DNA of 64,000 nt, from positions 8,434 to 72,433 of the forward strand of contig JBBSNY010000023.1 of the NCBI GenBank assembly GCA_038260305.1. The letters are read 5' to 3'. The DNA is from CADCVQ01 sp038260305 (GTDB taxonomy: Bacteria; Actinomycetota; Thermoleophilia; Solirubrobacterales; Solirubrobacteraceae). Made by a program: the position numbers and the translations under genes. Positions within the stretch are counted from its first letter, which is position 1. Each line of letters opens with the position of its first letter. Below the pieces are notes generated by a model. The model was not told the DNA's origin, did not search any database, and saw nothing but the letters and a program-made list of their open reading frames with translations. Below, one piece after another: positions 25,723 to 34,579 of the stretch.

Positions 25723-27518
25723 CGGTTGACGAACTCGGCCAGCTTGCCCTTGACGGACTCCCTGACGATCCGTCCCGCGTGCGGGTCGCGCGACAGCAGC
25801 GCGGAGGCCATCGACTTGGCCTGCTCGAAGCGGATGTGCGGCGGCAGCGGCGGGTACTCCGGGTCGGTCACCGCCTCCAGCAGGACCGGCCGGTCGCAGG
25901 CCAGCGCCTGCTCCCACGCCGCCCTGACGTCCTCACCGGCGTCGACGCGGATGCCGCGCAGGCCCAGCAGCTCGGCGTAGCGCGCGTACGGGAAGTCGGG
26001 CAGGACCTGCGAGGCCTCGAGCCTGGGGTCGCCGGCCAGCACGCGCTGCTCCCAGGTCACCTGGTTGAGGTCGCCGTTGTTGAGCACGAGCACGATGAAC
26101 GTCGGGTTGCGTCCCGCCCACTCGTGCTGGTACTTGACGACGTCGACGAGCGCGTTGATGCCAAGCATCTGAAACGCCCCGTCACCCATGCACGCGATGA
26201 CGGGCCGGTCGGGGTAGGCGAGCTTCGCCGACAGCGCGTACGGCAGCCCCGGGCACATCGTCGCCAGCGTGCCCGACAGCGCACCGCGCATACCGGCGCG
26301 GAACTTCAGATGCCGGGCCCACCAGTTCGTCGCCGAGCCCGAGTCCGCGGTCGTCAGCAGGCGGTCGGGCAGCAACGGGCTGAGCTCGTGAAAGACGCGC
26401 AGCGGGTTGACCATCCCCGGCGCGCTGGGCTCGTCCATCGCGCGATCGGCGAGGATCTCCCACCAGCGCTCGATCTCGGCCTCGATCTCCTCGCGCCACG
26501 AGCGATCCTCCTTGCGCTGCAGGTGCGGCAGCAGGGCGCGCAGCGTGTCGCCGGCATCGCCGACGAGGTTGACCTCGGTCGGGTAGCGATTGCCCAGCTG
26601 GCGGCCGTCGATGTCGATCTGCACCGCCCGCGCGTCGCCCGGCTCGGGCAGCCACTCGGCATAGGGAAAGCCGGTGCCGATCATCAGCAGCGTGTCGCAG
26701 CCCATGAGCATCTCGTTGGACGGCTTGGTGCCCAGCAGGCCGATGCCGCCGGTGACGAAGGGCAGGTCATCGGGCAGCACGTCCTTGCCGTTGAGCGCCT
26801 TGGCGACGCCCGTGCCGAGCAACTCGGCGACCTGCTCGACCTCCTCGCGCGCGGCACGGGCACCCTGGCCGACGAGGATCGCGACCTTCTCGCCGGCGTT
26901 GAGCACCTCCGCGGCACGCTGCAGATCGCCCTCGCGCGGCACGACCCGAGGGCGCGAGATCGCCGTCGAGGTATAGACGGCGCCGTGCTGGCGCGGCGGG
27001 TCGGCGTGCTCGGCCTCCTGTACGTCGGCCGGCACGATGATGCACGTCGGCGAGCGCGTCGCCAGCGCGATGCGGAAGGCGCGATCGAGCACGAGCTGGG
27101 TCTGCTCGGGCGCCATGACCACCTGCACGAACTCCGAGCAGACGTCTTTGAAGAGCACCTGCAGATCGACCTCCTGCTGATAGCGGGCGCCCAGCGACAT
27201 CCGCTTCTGCTGACCGACGATCGCGACCACCGGCTGGTGGTCGAGCTTGGCGTCATACAGGCCGTTGAGCAGATGGATCGCACCCGGCCCCGAGGTCGCC
27301 ATGCAGACCCCGACCTCACCGGTGAACTTCGCGTGCGCGCAGGCTGCGAAGGAGGCGATCTCCTCATGGCGCGTCTGCGTGAACGTCAAGCGGTCCCCGA
27401 CCTCATGAAAAGCGCCGATCAGGCCGTTGATGCCATCTCCCGGATAACCGTAGACGCGCCTGACGCCCCACTCGTCGTGAACTCGGCCCAGGATGAACTG
27501 CGCGACGTTCTCACTCAT
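25719..27518 (-). CDS. Thiamine-diphosphate-dependent enzyme (pyruvate oxidase/acetolactate synthase-like)
   Basis: 599 residues with the three-domain layout of the family. The activating Glu is in TRHEEIASFAACAHAKFTG, a central FAD/NADPH-like domain lies at about 200-330, and the ThDP-binding motif begins GDGAFQMLG and ends in LNNGDLNQ. It resembles PoxB-type enzymes, which decarboxylate 2-oxo acids. The C-terminus is short and does not show a clear membrane-binding helix. The start overlaps the GH15 stop as ATGA, so it is translated from the same message. Confidence 0.85.
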   Translation of the reverse strand: MSENVAQFILGRVHDEWGVRRVYGYPGDGINGLIGAFHEVGDRLTFTQTRHEEIASFAACAHAKFTGEVGVCMATSGPGAIHLLNGLYDAKLDHQPVVAIVGQQKRMSLGARYQQEVDLQVLFKDVCSEFVQVVMAPEQTQLVLDRAFRIALATRSPTCIIVPADVQEAEHADPPRQHGAVYTSTAISRPRVVPREGDLQRAAEVLNAGEKVAILVGQGARAAREEVEQVAELLGTGVAKALNGKDVLPDDLPFVTGGIGLLGTKPSNEMLMGCDTLLMIGTGFPYAEWLPEPGDARAVQIDIDGRQLGNRYPTEVNLVGDAGDTLRALLPHLQRKEDRSWREEIEAEIERWWEILADRAMDEPSAPGMVNPLRVFHELSPLLPDRLLTTADSGSATNWWARHLKFRAGMRGALSGTLATMCPGLPYALSAKLAYPDRPVIACMGDGAFQMLGINALVDVVKYQHEWAGRNPTFIVLVLNNGDLNQVTWEQRVLAGDPRLEASQVLPDFPYARYAELLGLRGIRVDAGEDVRAAWEQALACDRPVLLEAVTDPEYPPLPPHIRFEQAKSMASALLSRDPHAGRIVRESVKGKLAEFVNR

Positions 27519-29368
27519 GATGACTTCCTCTCTGTGGAACCCGGTGGCGACGTGCTCGCCTCGGCGATCGTCGCCGCGGCATTGACGAGCGCGAGATGCG
27601 TCAGCGCCTGCGGCAGGTTGCCGAGCAGCTCGCCCGTGCCCGGGTCGATCTCCTCGGAGTACAGGCCGACGTCGCTGCCGAGGGCGACGAGCGCGTCCAT
27701 CGTCTCGACCGCCTCGTCGACGCGTCCGACGCGGACGAGCGCCTCGACGACCCAGAACGAGCAGGCGAGAAACGCGCCCTCCTCGTCCTGCATGCCGCTG
27801 TAGCGGTAGACGAGCGGGCCGCCGGCGCCGAGCTCACGCACGATCGCGTCGATCGTCGCGCCGAGGCGCTCGCGATCGTCCTGCAAGAACGAACCACGTA
27901 CCGCCAGCAGGACGCCCGCGTCGAGCTCGTCGGAACCGGCGGCGCGCGCGTAGCTGCGCTGACGCGGCGACCAGCACTGCTCGAACAGGTAGCGCTGTAG
28001 CGCGGCGGCCTCGCGCCGCCAGGTCAGCGCGCTGCGATCGGGCAGCTCACCGCGCCGGGCCAGGGTGATCGCGCGATCGAGTGCCAGCCAGGCCGCGAGC
28101 TTGCCTTGGGTGTAGTGGCGCGTGTCGTGCAGCTCCCAGATGCTCGAGTCCTCCAGGCGCCAGATCCGACACAAGAAGTCGGTCGCCTCGGCCAGCCGCT
28201 CGGCGTCCTGCGGTGCCAGCGCGCCGCCGTGCTCGACGTAGCGCAGCGTCATGTCGAGCAGGTCGCCATAGTTGCCGAGCTGCAGCTGCTCCTGGGCCCC
28301 GTTTCCGAGCAGCACCGGCTGTGAGCCTCGATAGCCGGCCAGCGCGAGCTGCTCGTCGGGCAGGCGCACCCCGCCGTCGAGTCGGTACATCGGACGCAGG
28401 CGCGGCTGCGTCTGCGCGATCGTCCGCAGCATCCAGGCCAGCGACGTGTGGACCTGGTCGCCGAAGCCCAGGCGCAACATCGCCTCGAGCGTGAGGTTCG
28501 TGTCGCGCAACCAGGCGTAGCGGTAGTCGAAGTTGCGTTCGCCGCCCAGCCGCTCGGGAAGCCCCATCGTCGCGGCCGCCGCGATCGCGCCGGTTTCGTC
28601 GTCGACGAGCAGATCCAGCGCGAGCGCGCTGCGACGCACGGCGGCGCGCCACGGGCCCTCGTAGTCGCACGAGCCGACCCAGTGGCGCCAGCGCGCGACG
28701 GTCCCGTCCAGCGCCGCGAGCAGACGCTCGGCCGTGGAGGCCCGCAGCGGCTCGCGGTGAAACGCGCTCAGCGCGAGGACCGCGACGTCGCCCGCCCGAG
28801 CCACGAACGATCCCCGCACGTCCTGGCCGTCGGCGGTGGGGTCGCCGGCACCGTGCGCCTCGACGGCGACGAGCTCGTGCCCGTGCACGAAGACGGGCAG
28901 GCCGCCGAGCGTGCGCGGCGCAACCGCCGTCGCACCGTAGTCAAAGCGCGGCGCGACGTTCCAGCGCATCGGCACGCTGCCCGCCAGCCCGTCGATGCGG
29001 CGGATGACCTGGTTGAACAGCAGCCCGCGAGCCAGCGGGCGGCTCATCGCGTCCGTCACGCGGACGGTGCCGTCCGCGGTGACGAACGTCGTCTGCAGGA
29101 CGTTGGTGTCCTCGATGTAGCATCGCGAAGCGGTGAACGGTGCCGTCGGCGCGAGCGTGAAGCTTCCCCCGCGCTCGCTGTCGAGCAGCGCGGCGAAGAC
29201 CGCCGGGCCGGCCAGCGAAGGCAGGCAGAGCCAGTCGATCGAGCCGTCGCGCGCGACGAGCGCCGCCGTGCGCTTGTTGCCGATCACGGCGTAGTCGCCG
29301 ATCGGCGCATAGCCGTCGATGCGGATCGTCGCGCGCCCAGGGGAGGCGGAGGTGGAGGTCGTAGCCAT
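27515..29368 (-). CDS. Glycoside hydrolase family 15 (glucoamylase/trehalase-like)
   Basis: 617 residues. The N-terminal beta domain opens with IGDYAVIGNKRTAALVARDG and SIDWLCLPSL, typical of bacterial GH15. The catalytic toroid carries the acid Glu in EDSSIWELHD and the base Glu in DPGTGELLGNLPQALTH. There is no signal peptide, so it acts in the cytoplasm, hydrolysing alpha-glucosides such as trehalose or maltodextrins. It heads the four-gene coupled operon. The divergent SDR gene begins about 100 nt away, so the promoters of both must lie in that gap. Confidence 0.9.
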   Translation of the reverse strand: MATTSTSASPGRATIRIDGYAPIGDYAVIGNKRTAALVARDGSIDWLCLPSLAGPAVFAALLDSERGGSFTLAPTAPFTASRCYIEDTNVLQTTFVTADGTVRVTDAMSRPLARGLLFNQVIRRIDGLAGSVPMRWNVAPRFDYGATAVAPRTLGGLPVFVHGHELVAVEAHGAGDPTADGQDVRGSFVARAGDVAVLALSAFHREPLRASTAERLLAALDGTVARWRHWVGSCDYEGPWRAAVRRSALALDLLVDDETGAIAAAATMGLPERLGGERNFDYRYAWLRDTNLTLEAMLRLGFGDQVHTSLAWMLRTIAQTQPRLRPMYRLDGGVRLPDEQLALAGYRGSQPVLLGNGAQEQLQLGNYGDLLDMTLRYVEHGGALAPQDAERLAEATDFLCRIWRLEDSSIWELHDTRHYTQGKLAAWLALDRAITLARRGELPDRSALTWRREAAALQRYLFEQCWSPRQRSYARAAGSDELDAGVLLAVRGSFLQDDRERLGATIDAIVRELGAGGPLVYRYSGMQDEEGAFLACSFWVVEALVRVGRVDEAVETMDALVALGSDVGLYSEEIDPGTGELLGNLPQALTHLALVNAAATIAEASTSPPGSTERKSS

Positions 29369-29467
29369 CGGCCGCCGCAGTACCCGAACACGCCGCGTGT
29401 ACCAGCGGTTTGTCTGCTGTCGGACAGCGCGGTCGGGCGGCCCGCCCGATCGGGTACGCGGCCTGCC

Positions 29468-30457
29468 ATGCCCAAGGTCATCCTCATCACCGGAGCGTCG
29501 AGCGGCATCGGCCGCGCGACCGCCCGCCGGTTCGCCGGCCCCGACACCCGCATCGCGCTCGTCGCCCGCGGCCGAGACGGCCTGGAGGCCGTCCGCCAGG
29601 AGGTGCTCGACGCCGGCGGCGACGCGCTCGTGCTGCCCGCCGACGTCTCAGACCCCGATGCGGTGGAGGCCGTCGCCGCCGCCGCCGAGGAGGCCCTCGG
29701 ACCGATCGACATCTGGATCAACGTCGCGATGACGACGGTCTTCGCCTTCTTCGAGGACGTCGAACCCGAGGAGTTCCGGCGCGCGACCGACGTGACCTAT
29801 CACGGCAGCGTGTGGGGCATGCAGGCGGCGCTGCGGCGGATGAGCCCGCGCGATCACGGCACGATCGTCCAGGTCGGCTCGGCGATGGCCTACCGCGGCA
29901 TCCCGCTGCAGGCCCCCTACTGCGGCGCCAAGCACGCCGTGCAGGGCGTCTTCGAGTCGCTGCGCACCGAGCTTCGCCACAAGGGATGCAACGTCCACCT
30001 GACGACCGTCCATCTGCCCGGCGTCAACACGCCGCAGTTCGAACACTGCCGCGACAAGTTCGACAAGCGCTCACAGCCCGTGCCACCCGTCTACCAGCCC
30101 GAGGTCGCCGCCGACGCGATCCACTGGGCCGCCCACCACCGCCGCCGCGAGATCTACGTCGGCATCCCCACGGTCTACACGATCTGGGGCAACAAGCTCG
30201 CCCCCTGGCTCGCCGAGCGCTATCTGGCCCGCACCGCCGTCGGCGGCCAGCTCAGCGACGCCGACAAGGCCCCGGACCGCCACGACAACCTCTTCGACGC
30301 CCCGCCCGGAGACCCCGGCGCGCACGGCCCCTACGACGACCGCGCCCACCGACACAGCATCCAGCTGTGGGCGACCAAGCGCCGTAGCCAGCTGCTCACC
30401 GGCGCGCTCGCGGCGGGGACGGCCGCCGGCGCCGGCCTCGTGCGCCGCCTCCGCTGA
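29468..30457 (+). CDS. Short-chain dehydrogenase/reductase
   Basis: 329 residues from the ATG giving MPKVILITGASSGIG; a much longer upstream open frame is antisense to GH15 and is not used. The Rossmann motif TGASSGIG, the Ser in QVGSAMAYRG and the YxxxK pair in PYCGAKHAV complete the SDR active site. The usual NNAG is changed to WINVAM. About 80 extra residues at the C-terminus end in a hydrophobic, Ala/Gly-rich segment (LLTGALAAGTAAGAGLV) that may bind the membrane. Substrate unknown. Confidence 0.9.
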   Translation: MPKVILITGASSGIGRATARRFAGPDTRIALVARGRDGLEAVRQEVLDAGGDALVLPADVSDPDAVEAVAAAAEEALGPIDIWINVAMTTVFAFFEDVEPEEFRRATDVTYHGSVWGMQAALRRMSPRDHGTIVQVGSAMAYRGIPLQAPYCGAKHAVQGVFESLRTELRHKGCNVHLTTVHLPGVNTPQFEHCRDKFDKRSQPVPPVYQPEVAADAIHWAAHHRRREIYVGIPTVYTIWGNKLAPWLAERYLARTAVGGQLSDADKAPDRHDNLFDAPPGDPGAHGPYDDRAHRHSIQLWATKRRSQLLTGALAAGTAAGAGLVRRLR

Positions 30458-30479
30458 GCCGCGTCGCAGCCGCGCCGCG

Positions 30480-30914
30480 ATGCAGGCCGCCGATCACGCC
30501 TACTCCGCCGGCTTGCGCACGATCCTGCGCAGCACGGCCGCCGCCTATGGATACACCCTGACGATCGCCACGACGCTCGCCGATCTCACGACGAGCCGCG
30601 GCGCGCCGACGACCGCCGAGCTCTTCCTCTTCGTCGGTGGCGGGCTAGCCGCGTTCTCGATCATCGAGCTGCTCCTGCAGTCGGGCGGCGCGGGCGAGCG
30701 CGCCGAGCCGCGCCAGAACGTGCGATTCGCGGGGGCGCTGAACTTCATCTCCGTGCCCGCCGGGCTCGGCGCCGCGACGGGTGTCACGCGGGCGCTCGGC
30801 TCCCCGCTCGCGTGGCTGTTGAGCCCACTGGCAGCGACAACCGTATACCTGCTCCTCGCAGCAGCCCAGCTCGCCGCGACACAGGCGCGGCGCAGCACAT
30901 CCGCGGCCGGGTAG
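30480..30914 (+). CDS. Hypothetical four-helix membrane protein
   Basis: 144 residues with four likely membrane helices, opening with RSTAAAYGYTLTIATTLADL and ending in LSPLAATTVYLLLAAAQLAA. Similar GYTLT-type small membrane proteins occur in actinobacteria, but no function is known to me. It starts 22 nt after the SDR stop on the same strand. Confidence 0.65.
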   Translation: MQAADHAYSAGLRTILRSTAAAYGYTLTIATTLADLTTSRGAPTTAELFLFVGGGLAAFSIIELLLQSGGAGERAEPRQNVRFAGALNFISVPAGLGAATGVTRALGSPLAWLLSPLAATTVYLLLAAAQLAATQARRSTSAAG

Positions 30915-30926
30915 GAGCAGTACCTC

Positions 30927-31103
30927 ATGCCTCCCTCTTGGCTGACAGCGGTCGCATGGCTGTCGCTGGCGGTTGCCTTCGCGACGGCGCTGCTCATCGT
31001 CTACGACGTCTACGCGCGCGGCTACCGCCAGCAGATGACCGTCATGGAGCCCGTCTGGGCGATCAGCGCCCTGTACTTCGGCCCCCTCGCGTGGCCGGCC
31101 TAG
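30927..31103 (+). pseudogene. 5' fragment of a DUF4396-type membrane protein
   Basis: A short frame of 58 codons begins MPPSWLTAVAWLSLAVAFAT and continues IVYDVYARGYRQQMTVMEPV and SALYFGPLAWPA before a TAG. This looks like the N-terminal helix and following motif of DUF4396 proteins. Those normally continue after ALYFGP with a second helix and a long C-terminal domain, which is not found downstream in any frame I read. An AGGAG sequence lies about 10 nt before the ATG. I take it as a truncated gene. Confidence 0.55.
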
Positions 31104-31263
31104 TGGTCCATCCGACAGCGAGGCCCGCGCGGCGCTCCCAGCGCTGGAGTTCCGTCGGCCGTTGACGACGTTGACGCGATCATGCACAACTTTCAGGTGC
31201 AGCAGGAGAAATGTCTCCGCGGACGGCGTGAAAGCGCCCCGCCGGAGGTCGCCGCGTGATCCG

Positions 31264-31776
31264 TCAGAAGAGCGAGGGGGCCATCGCCGCGGCTGACGTC
31301 GACGCGCCTTCGAGGTCGAGCAGGAAGCGCTTGCGCTCCAGCCCGCCGGCGTAGCCGGTGAGCGTGCCGTCCTTGCCGACGACGCGGTGACAGGGCACGA
31401 TCACCGACAGCGGGTTGCGACCGACGGCATTGCCGACCCTGCGCGCCAGCGCCGGTCCGCCGAGCTCGCGGGCGATCTCGCCGTACGTCGTCGTCTGCCC
31501 GTAGGGGACCCGCGCGATGCGCTCCCAGACCTGCCGTTGGAAGGCGTCGCCGGTGGCGGAGGTCGCCAGCTCGAAGCTCGTGCGCTCGCCCGCGAAGTAC
31601 TCGGCGAACTGCCGCTCGACCTCCTCGAGCCGGCGCTCGCTGCGCGCGCCGAACGTGGCCGGATCCGGGCGTGTCCAATGGCCCGGGAAGTACACGCCGA
31701 TCAGCGTCGTCTCGTCCTCGGCGACGAGGACGAGCTCGCCGAGCGGGGTCTCGATCGTCGTGTGCGTCGTGCTCAT
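31264..31776 (-). CDS. ogt: Methylated-DNA--protein-cysteine methyltransferase
   Basis: 170 residues from the ATG giving MSTTHTTIETPLGELVLVAE, with GAGGAG just upstream. The long frame beyond it runs antisense to the USP gene. The active-site motif is PCHRV (Cys near 129), preceded by the DNA-binding region FQRQVWERIARVPYGQTTTY. It repairs O6-methylguanine and O4-methylthymine by moving the methyl group to its own Cys. It is divergent from the universal stress protein gene. Confidence 0.93.
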   Translation of the reverse strand: MSTTHTTIETPLGELVLVAEDETTLIGVYFPGHWTRPDPATFGARSERRLEEVERQFAEYFAGERTSFELATSATGDAFQRQVWERIARVPYGQTTTYGEIARELGGPALARRVGNAVGRNPLSVIVPCHRVVGKDGTLTGYAGGLERKRFLLDLEGASTSAAAMAPSLF

Positions 31777-31959
31777 ATGCGGCTCCTCTCGGGTGTGGCG
31801 TGTGCTGACGGAGATGAAACGCCACCGCGCACCATTTCGTGATGTTGCCCATCTGTGTGAGGGGTCGCACAAACGCTCCCCACGCGCCCGCGTAGCTTGC
31901 GTCGAAGGAAAGCGCTGCTTTGGGGGCGGTATATAGAACGCGAAACAGGGGGACGTTCG

Positions 31960-32448
31960 ATGGGTGACGTATCTGATCTCGGACATGCGATGGCCGGGCG
32001 GCCGATCGTCGTCGGGCTCGACGAGACCGATACGGCGCAACGCGCACTGAGCGCCGCGCTGGACCTCGCGCGCACCCTCGGTTGCCCGCTCGTCGTCGTC
32101 TCCGCCTACCGTCGGGTGCACGACAGCAAGCTGCGCGGCGCGCGGCGCGACGCCCCCGCCGACGTCGGATACCGCCTGCAGGGCGACTCCCACGTGCAGA
32201 TGCTGCTCGAGGACGCACGCGAGCAGGCCGAGGCAGCCGGCGTCGTGCTGGACTGCGTGGCCCGCGAGGGCACCGCGGCGAACGTCATCGTCGAGGTCGC
32301 CGCGCAGCGGCGCGCTGGACTCGTCGTTGTCGGTAACCGCGGCATGCGCGGCGGCGGACGACTCAAGGGCAGCGTGCCCAACGACGTCTCCCACAGCGCC
32401 CCGTGCTCGGTGCTGATCGTCGATACCGTCGGCGCGGTCGCCGCCTGA
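31960..32448 (+). CDS. Universal stress protein
   Basis: 162 residues from the ATG giving MGDVSDLGHAMAGRPIVV, chosen because GGGGGA lies about 6 nt upstream. The USP fold is seen in PIVVGLDETDTAQRALSAAL and the ATP-binding loop in VVVGNRGMRGGGRLKGSVPN, then SHSAPCSVLIVD. A TATATA sequence about 25 nt before the ATG could serve as a -10 box, but no matching -35 was found. Role: stress survival, precise action unknown. Confidence 0.88.
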   Translation: MGDVSDLGHAMAGRPIVVGLDETDTAQRALSAALDLARTLGCPLVVVSAYRRVHDSKLRGARRDAPADVGYRLQGDSHVQMLLEDAREQAEAAGVVLDCVAREGTAANVIVEVAAQRRAGLVVVGNRGMRGGGRLKGSVPNDVSHSAPCSVLIVDTVGAVAA

Positions 32449-32540
32449 GCGGTGGTTCCTCCGGTGGCTCCTTCTAGTCCGCGCCGCGCTCCACGCTGAC
32501 ACCCCGCAGACAGATCTCGAGCGCCCGGTACGCTCGGCAG

Positions 32541-33281
32541 ATGTCCGTCTCGACGCCCGAGGAGCTGCTCGCGCTGCAGGCCGCGGGCCGCGTCGTCGCC
32601 GAGACGATCCGCGCGATGTGCCGCGCCGTCGTGCCGGGCGTCAGCACCGCGGAGCTCGACGCGATCGCGGGGCGCGTGTTCGAACGCGCCGGCGCGCGCT
32701 CCGGGCCGCAGCTGGACTACGGCTTCCCCGGCATCACCTGCATCAGCGTCAACGACGAGGCCGTCCACGGCATTCCCGGGCGCCGCCGCCTGCGGCCCGG
32801 CGACCTCGTCAAGCTCGACGTCACCGCCGAGCTCGACGGCTTCTACGCCGACGCCTGCCGCACCGTCTTCGTCGGCAGGCCGCGCCCGCGCGCGCTGCGG
32901 CTCGTGCGCACGGCCGAGCGCGCGCTCGTCGACGGGCTCGCCGCGGCGACGCGCGGCGCGCCGCTGAACGCCATCGGGCGCGCCGTCCAGCGCAGGGTGC
33001 ACGGCGCCGGCTTCGCGGTCTGCGACGGGCTCTCGGGTCACGGCATCGGGCGCCGCGTCCACGAGGAACCCGAGGTGCCGAACACCTACGACCCCGCGCT
33101 CGGCCGGCCACTGACCGAGGGCCTCGTCATCACGATCGAGCCGCTCGTCGCCGCCGGCGGCTCCGCCGTACGGATGGCCACCGACGGCTGGACCATTCGC
33201 ACCGCCGACGGGTCACTGTCGGCGCATGCCGAGCACACGATCGTCGTGCGCGACGGCGCGCCGCTCGTGCTGACCGCCTGA
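32541..33281 (+). CDS. map: Type I methionine aminopeptidase
   Basis: 246 residues. The metal ligands of the pita-bread fold are visible in order: Asp in KLDVTAELDGFYADACRT (two Asp), His in SGHGIGRRVHEEP, Glu in ITIEPLV and Glu in SAHAEHTIVV. It removes the initiator Met from new proteins. There is no N-terminal zinc-finger extension. A ribosomal-protein context is absent, so this may be a secondary copy (inference). Confidence 0.92.
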   Translation: MSVSTPEELLALQAAGRVVAETIRAMCRAVVPGVSTAELDAIAGRVFERAGARSGPQLDYGFPGITCISVNDEAVHGIPGRRRLRPGDLVKLDVTAELDGFYADACRTVFVGRPRPRALRLVRTAERALVDGLAAATRGAPLNAIGRAVQRRVHGAGFAVCDGLSGHGIGRRVHEEPEVPNTYDPALGRPLTEGLVITIEPLVAAGGSAVRMATDGWTIRTADGSLSAHAEHTIVVRDGAPLVLTA

Positions 33282-33302
33282 ACGCGCGCGGCGCGCGGCG
33301 CG

Positions 33303-33908
33303 TCAGGCCGGGAGCGCGATGCCGTCGCGCTCGAGCAGCAGGACGCCGAGCTCGCGCGCCTCGAGCGCGGCGTCGCGATCGCCCTCGTGGGCGGCGACGA
33401 TCGAGCCCTTCATGAGGATGTGCCACTGCGCCGCGAAGCGCTGCGGATCCTCGGCGCCCGCCGCCGTCGCGAGCTCACAGACGAAGGCGCGGATGTTCGC
33501 GAGGTGCATGACGCATGCCTGGCGGACCGGATCCTCCCGATCCTCGAACTCCAGCAGCGACGTGACGAAGGCGCAGCCCTCGAAGTCATCGCGCGCGAAC
33601 CACTCCGAGAAGATCTCGAAGATCGCCAGCAACTGCCCGGCCGGCGACGATGCGCGGCGCAGGACCTCGTCCTGCACCCAGCCGACCGTCCAGCGCTGCT
33701 CGCGCAGCTCCAGGAAGGCGAGCGCGAGCTCGTTCTTGGAGTTGAAGTTGCGATACAGCGTCATCTTCGCGACCTCGGCCTCGGCCGTGATGGTGTCGAC
33801 GCCGATCGCCCGCACCCCACCGCGGCTGAAGAGGTCATACGCCGCCTCGAGGATGCGCTCGCGACCGCTTCGAGCCGGGGCTGGCCTCTGCGTGTCGCGT
33901 GCAGCCAT
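33303..33908 (-). CDS. TetR-family transcription regulator
   Basis: 201 residues from the ATG giving MAARDTQRPAPARSGRERIL. The N-terminal helix-turn-helix covers about residues 15-60 (AAYDLFSRGGVRAIGVDTIT and VAKMTLYRNFNSKNELALAF). The C-terminal ligand domain is helical and of the TetR_C type seen in many actinobacterial regulators. Effector and targets are unknown. It is convergent with map and divergent from the BFN gene. Confidence 0.9.
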   Translation of the reverse strand: MAARDTQRPAPARSGRERILEAAYDLFSRGGVRAIGVDTITAEAEVAKMTLYRNFNSKNELALAFLELREQRWTVGWVQDEVLRRASSPAGQLLAIFEIFSEWFARDDFEGCAFVTSLLEFEDREDPVRQACVMHLANIRAFVCELATAAGAEDPQRFAAQWHILMKGSIVAAHEGDRDAALEARELGVLLLERDGIALPA

Positions 33909-34039
33909 GCCCCGACTATAGGGGCGGATCCTGCGCAATGGCGAGTGCGAAGCCCCATATTCGCTCGCACCATGCGGACCGCGGCGCGCTCGTCCGTGGC
34001 CGCGCCCCCGGCCCGGACTGCCGCGTAGGGGCCGCAGCT

Positions 34040-34543
34040 ATGCTCCACGTGATGCAGGAGATGGTCATCTACGGAGTCAGCTTCGACATGGTCGGCAAGC
34101 AGCCGATCGTGCTGCTGAAGACCGTCGACAGCAACAAGTTCCTCCCGATTTGGATCGGGCACCCCGAGGCGGCCGCGATCCTCATGAAGCTGCAGGGCGC
34201 GACGACGCCGCGGCCGATGACCCACGACCTGCTCGTCGACGTGCTCGGCGAGCTCGAGGTCAAGTGCACCCAGGTCGCCGTCACGGAGCTGCGCGACAAC
34301 ACGTTCTTCGCCTCGATCACCCTCGCCGTCGACGGCAAGGAGATGGAGATCGACTCGCGCCCCTCCGACGCACTCGCCCTCGCCGTGCGCTCCGGCGCGC
34401 CGATCTTCGCCGCCGAGGAGGTCATCGCCGAGTCGGCGATCGAGTTCGAGCACGACGTCGAGGACACCGAGGAGGTCGTCGAGAAGTTCAAGGACTTCCT
34501 CGACCAGGTCTCGCCGGAGGACTTCGCCGGCGACGACGGCTGA
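34040..34543 (+). CDS. Bifunctional nuclease (BFN/DUF151) family protein
   Basis: 167 residues from the ATG giving MLHVMQEMVIYGVSFDMVG; the second Met (four codons on) is an alternative. An AGGGG sequence about 8 nt upstream favours the first. Family motifs include LPIWIGHPEAAAILMKLQG, RPMTHDLL and SRPSDALALAVRSGAPIFA. BFN proteins have been described as having nuclease activity in plants; the bacterial role is not settled. The C-terminus is acidic. Confidence 0.88.
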   Translation: MLHVMQEMVIYGVSFDMVGKQPIVLLKTVDSNKFLPIWIGHPEAAAILMKLQGATTPRPMTHDLLVDVLGELEVKCTQVAVTELRDNTFFASITLAVDGKEMEIDSRPSDALALAVRSGAPIFAAEEVIAESAIEFEHDVEDTEEVVEKFKDFLDQVSPEDFAGDDG

Positions 34544-34579
34544 GCCCCGGTCGAGCAAGTCTCCGCTCGATAATGCTTG

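Noticed and set aside
25779..27803. Long plus-strand open frame opposite the ThDP enzyme
   Set aside because: Antisense shadow; the opposite strand carries a complete ThDP enzyme with all motifs.
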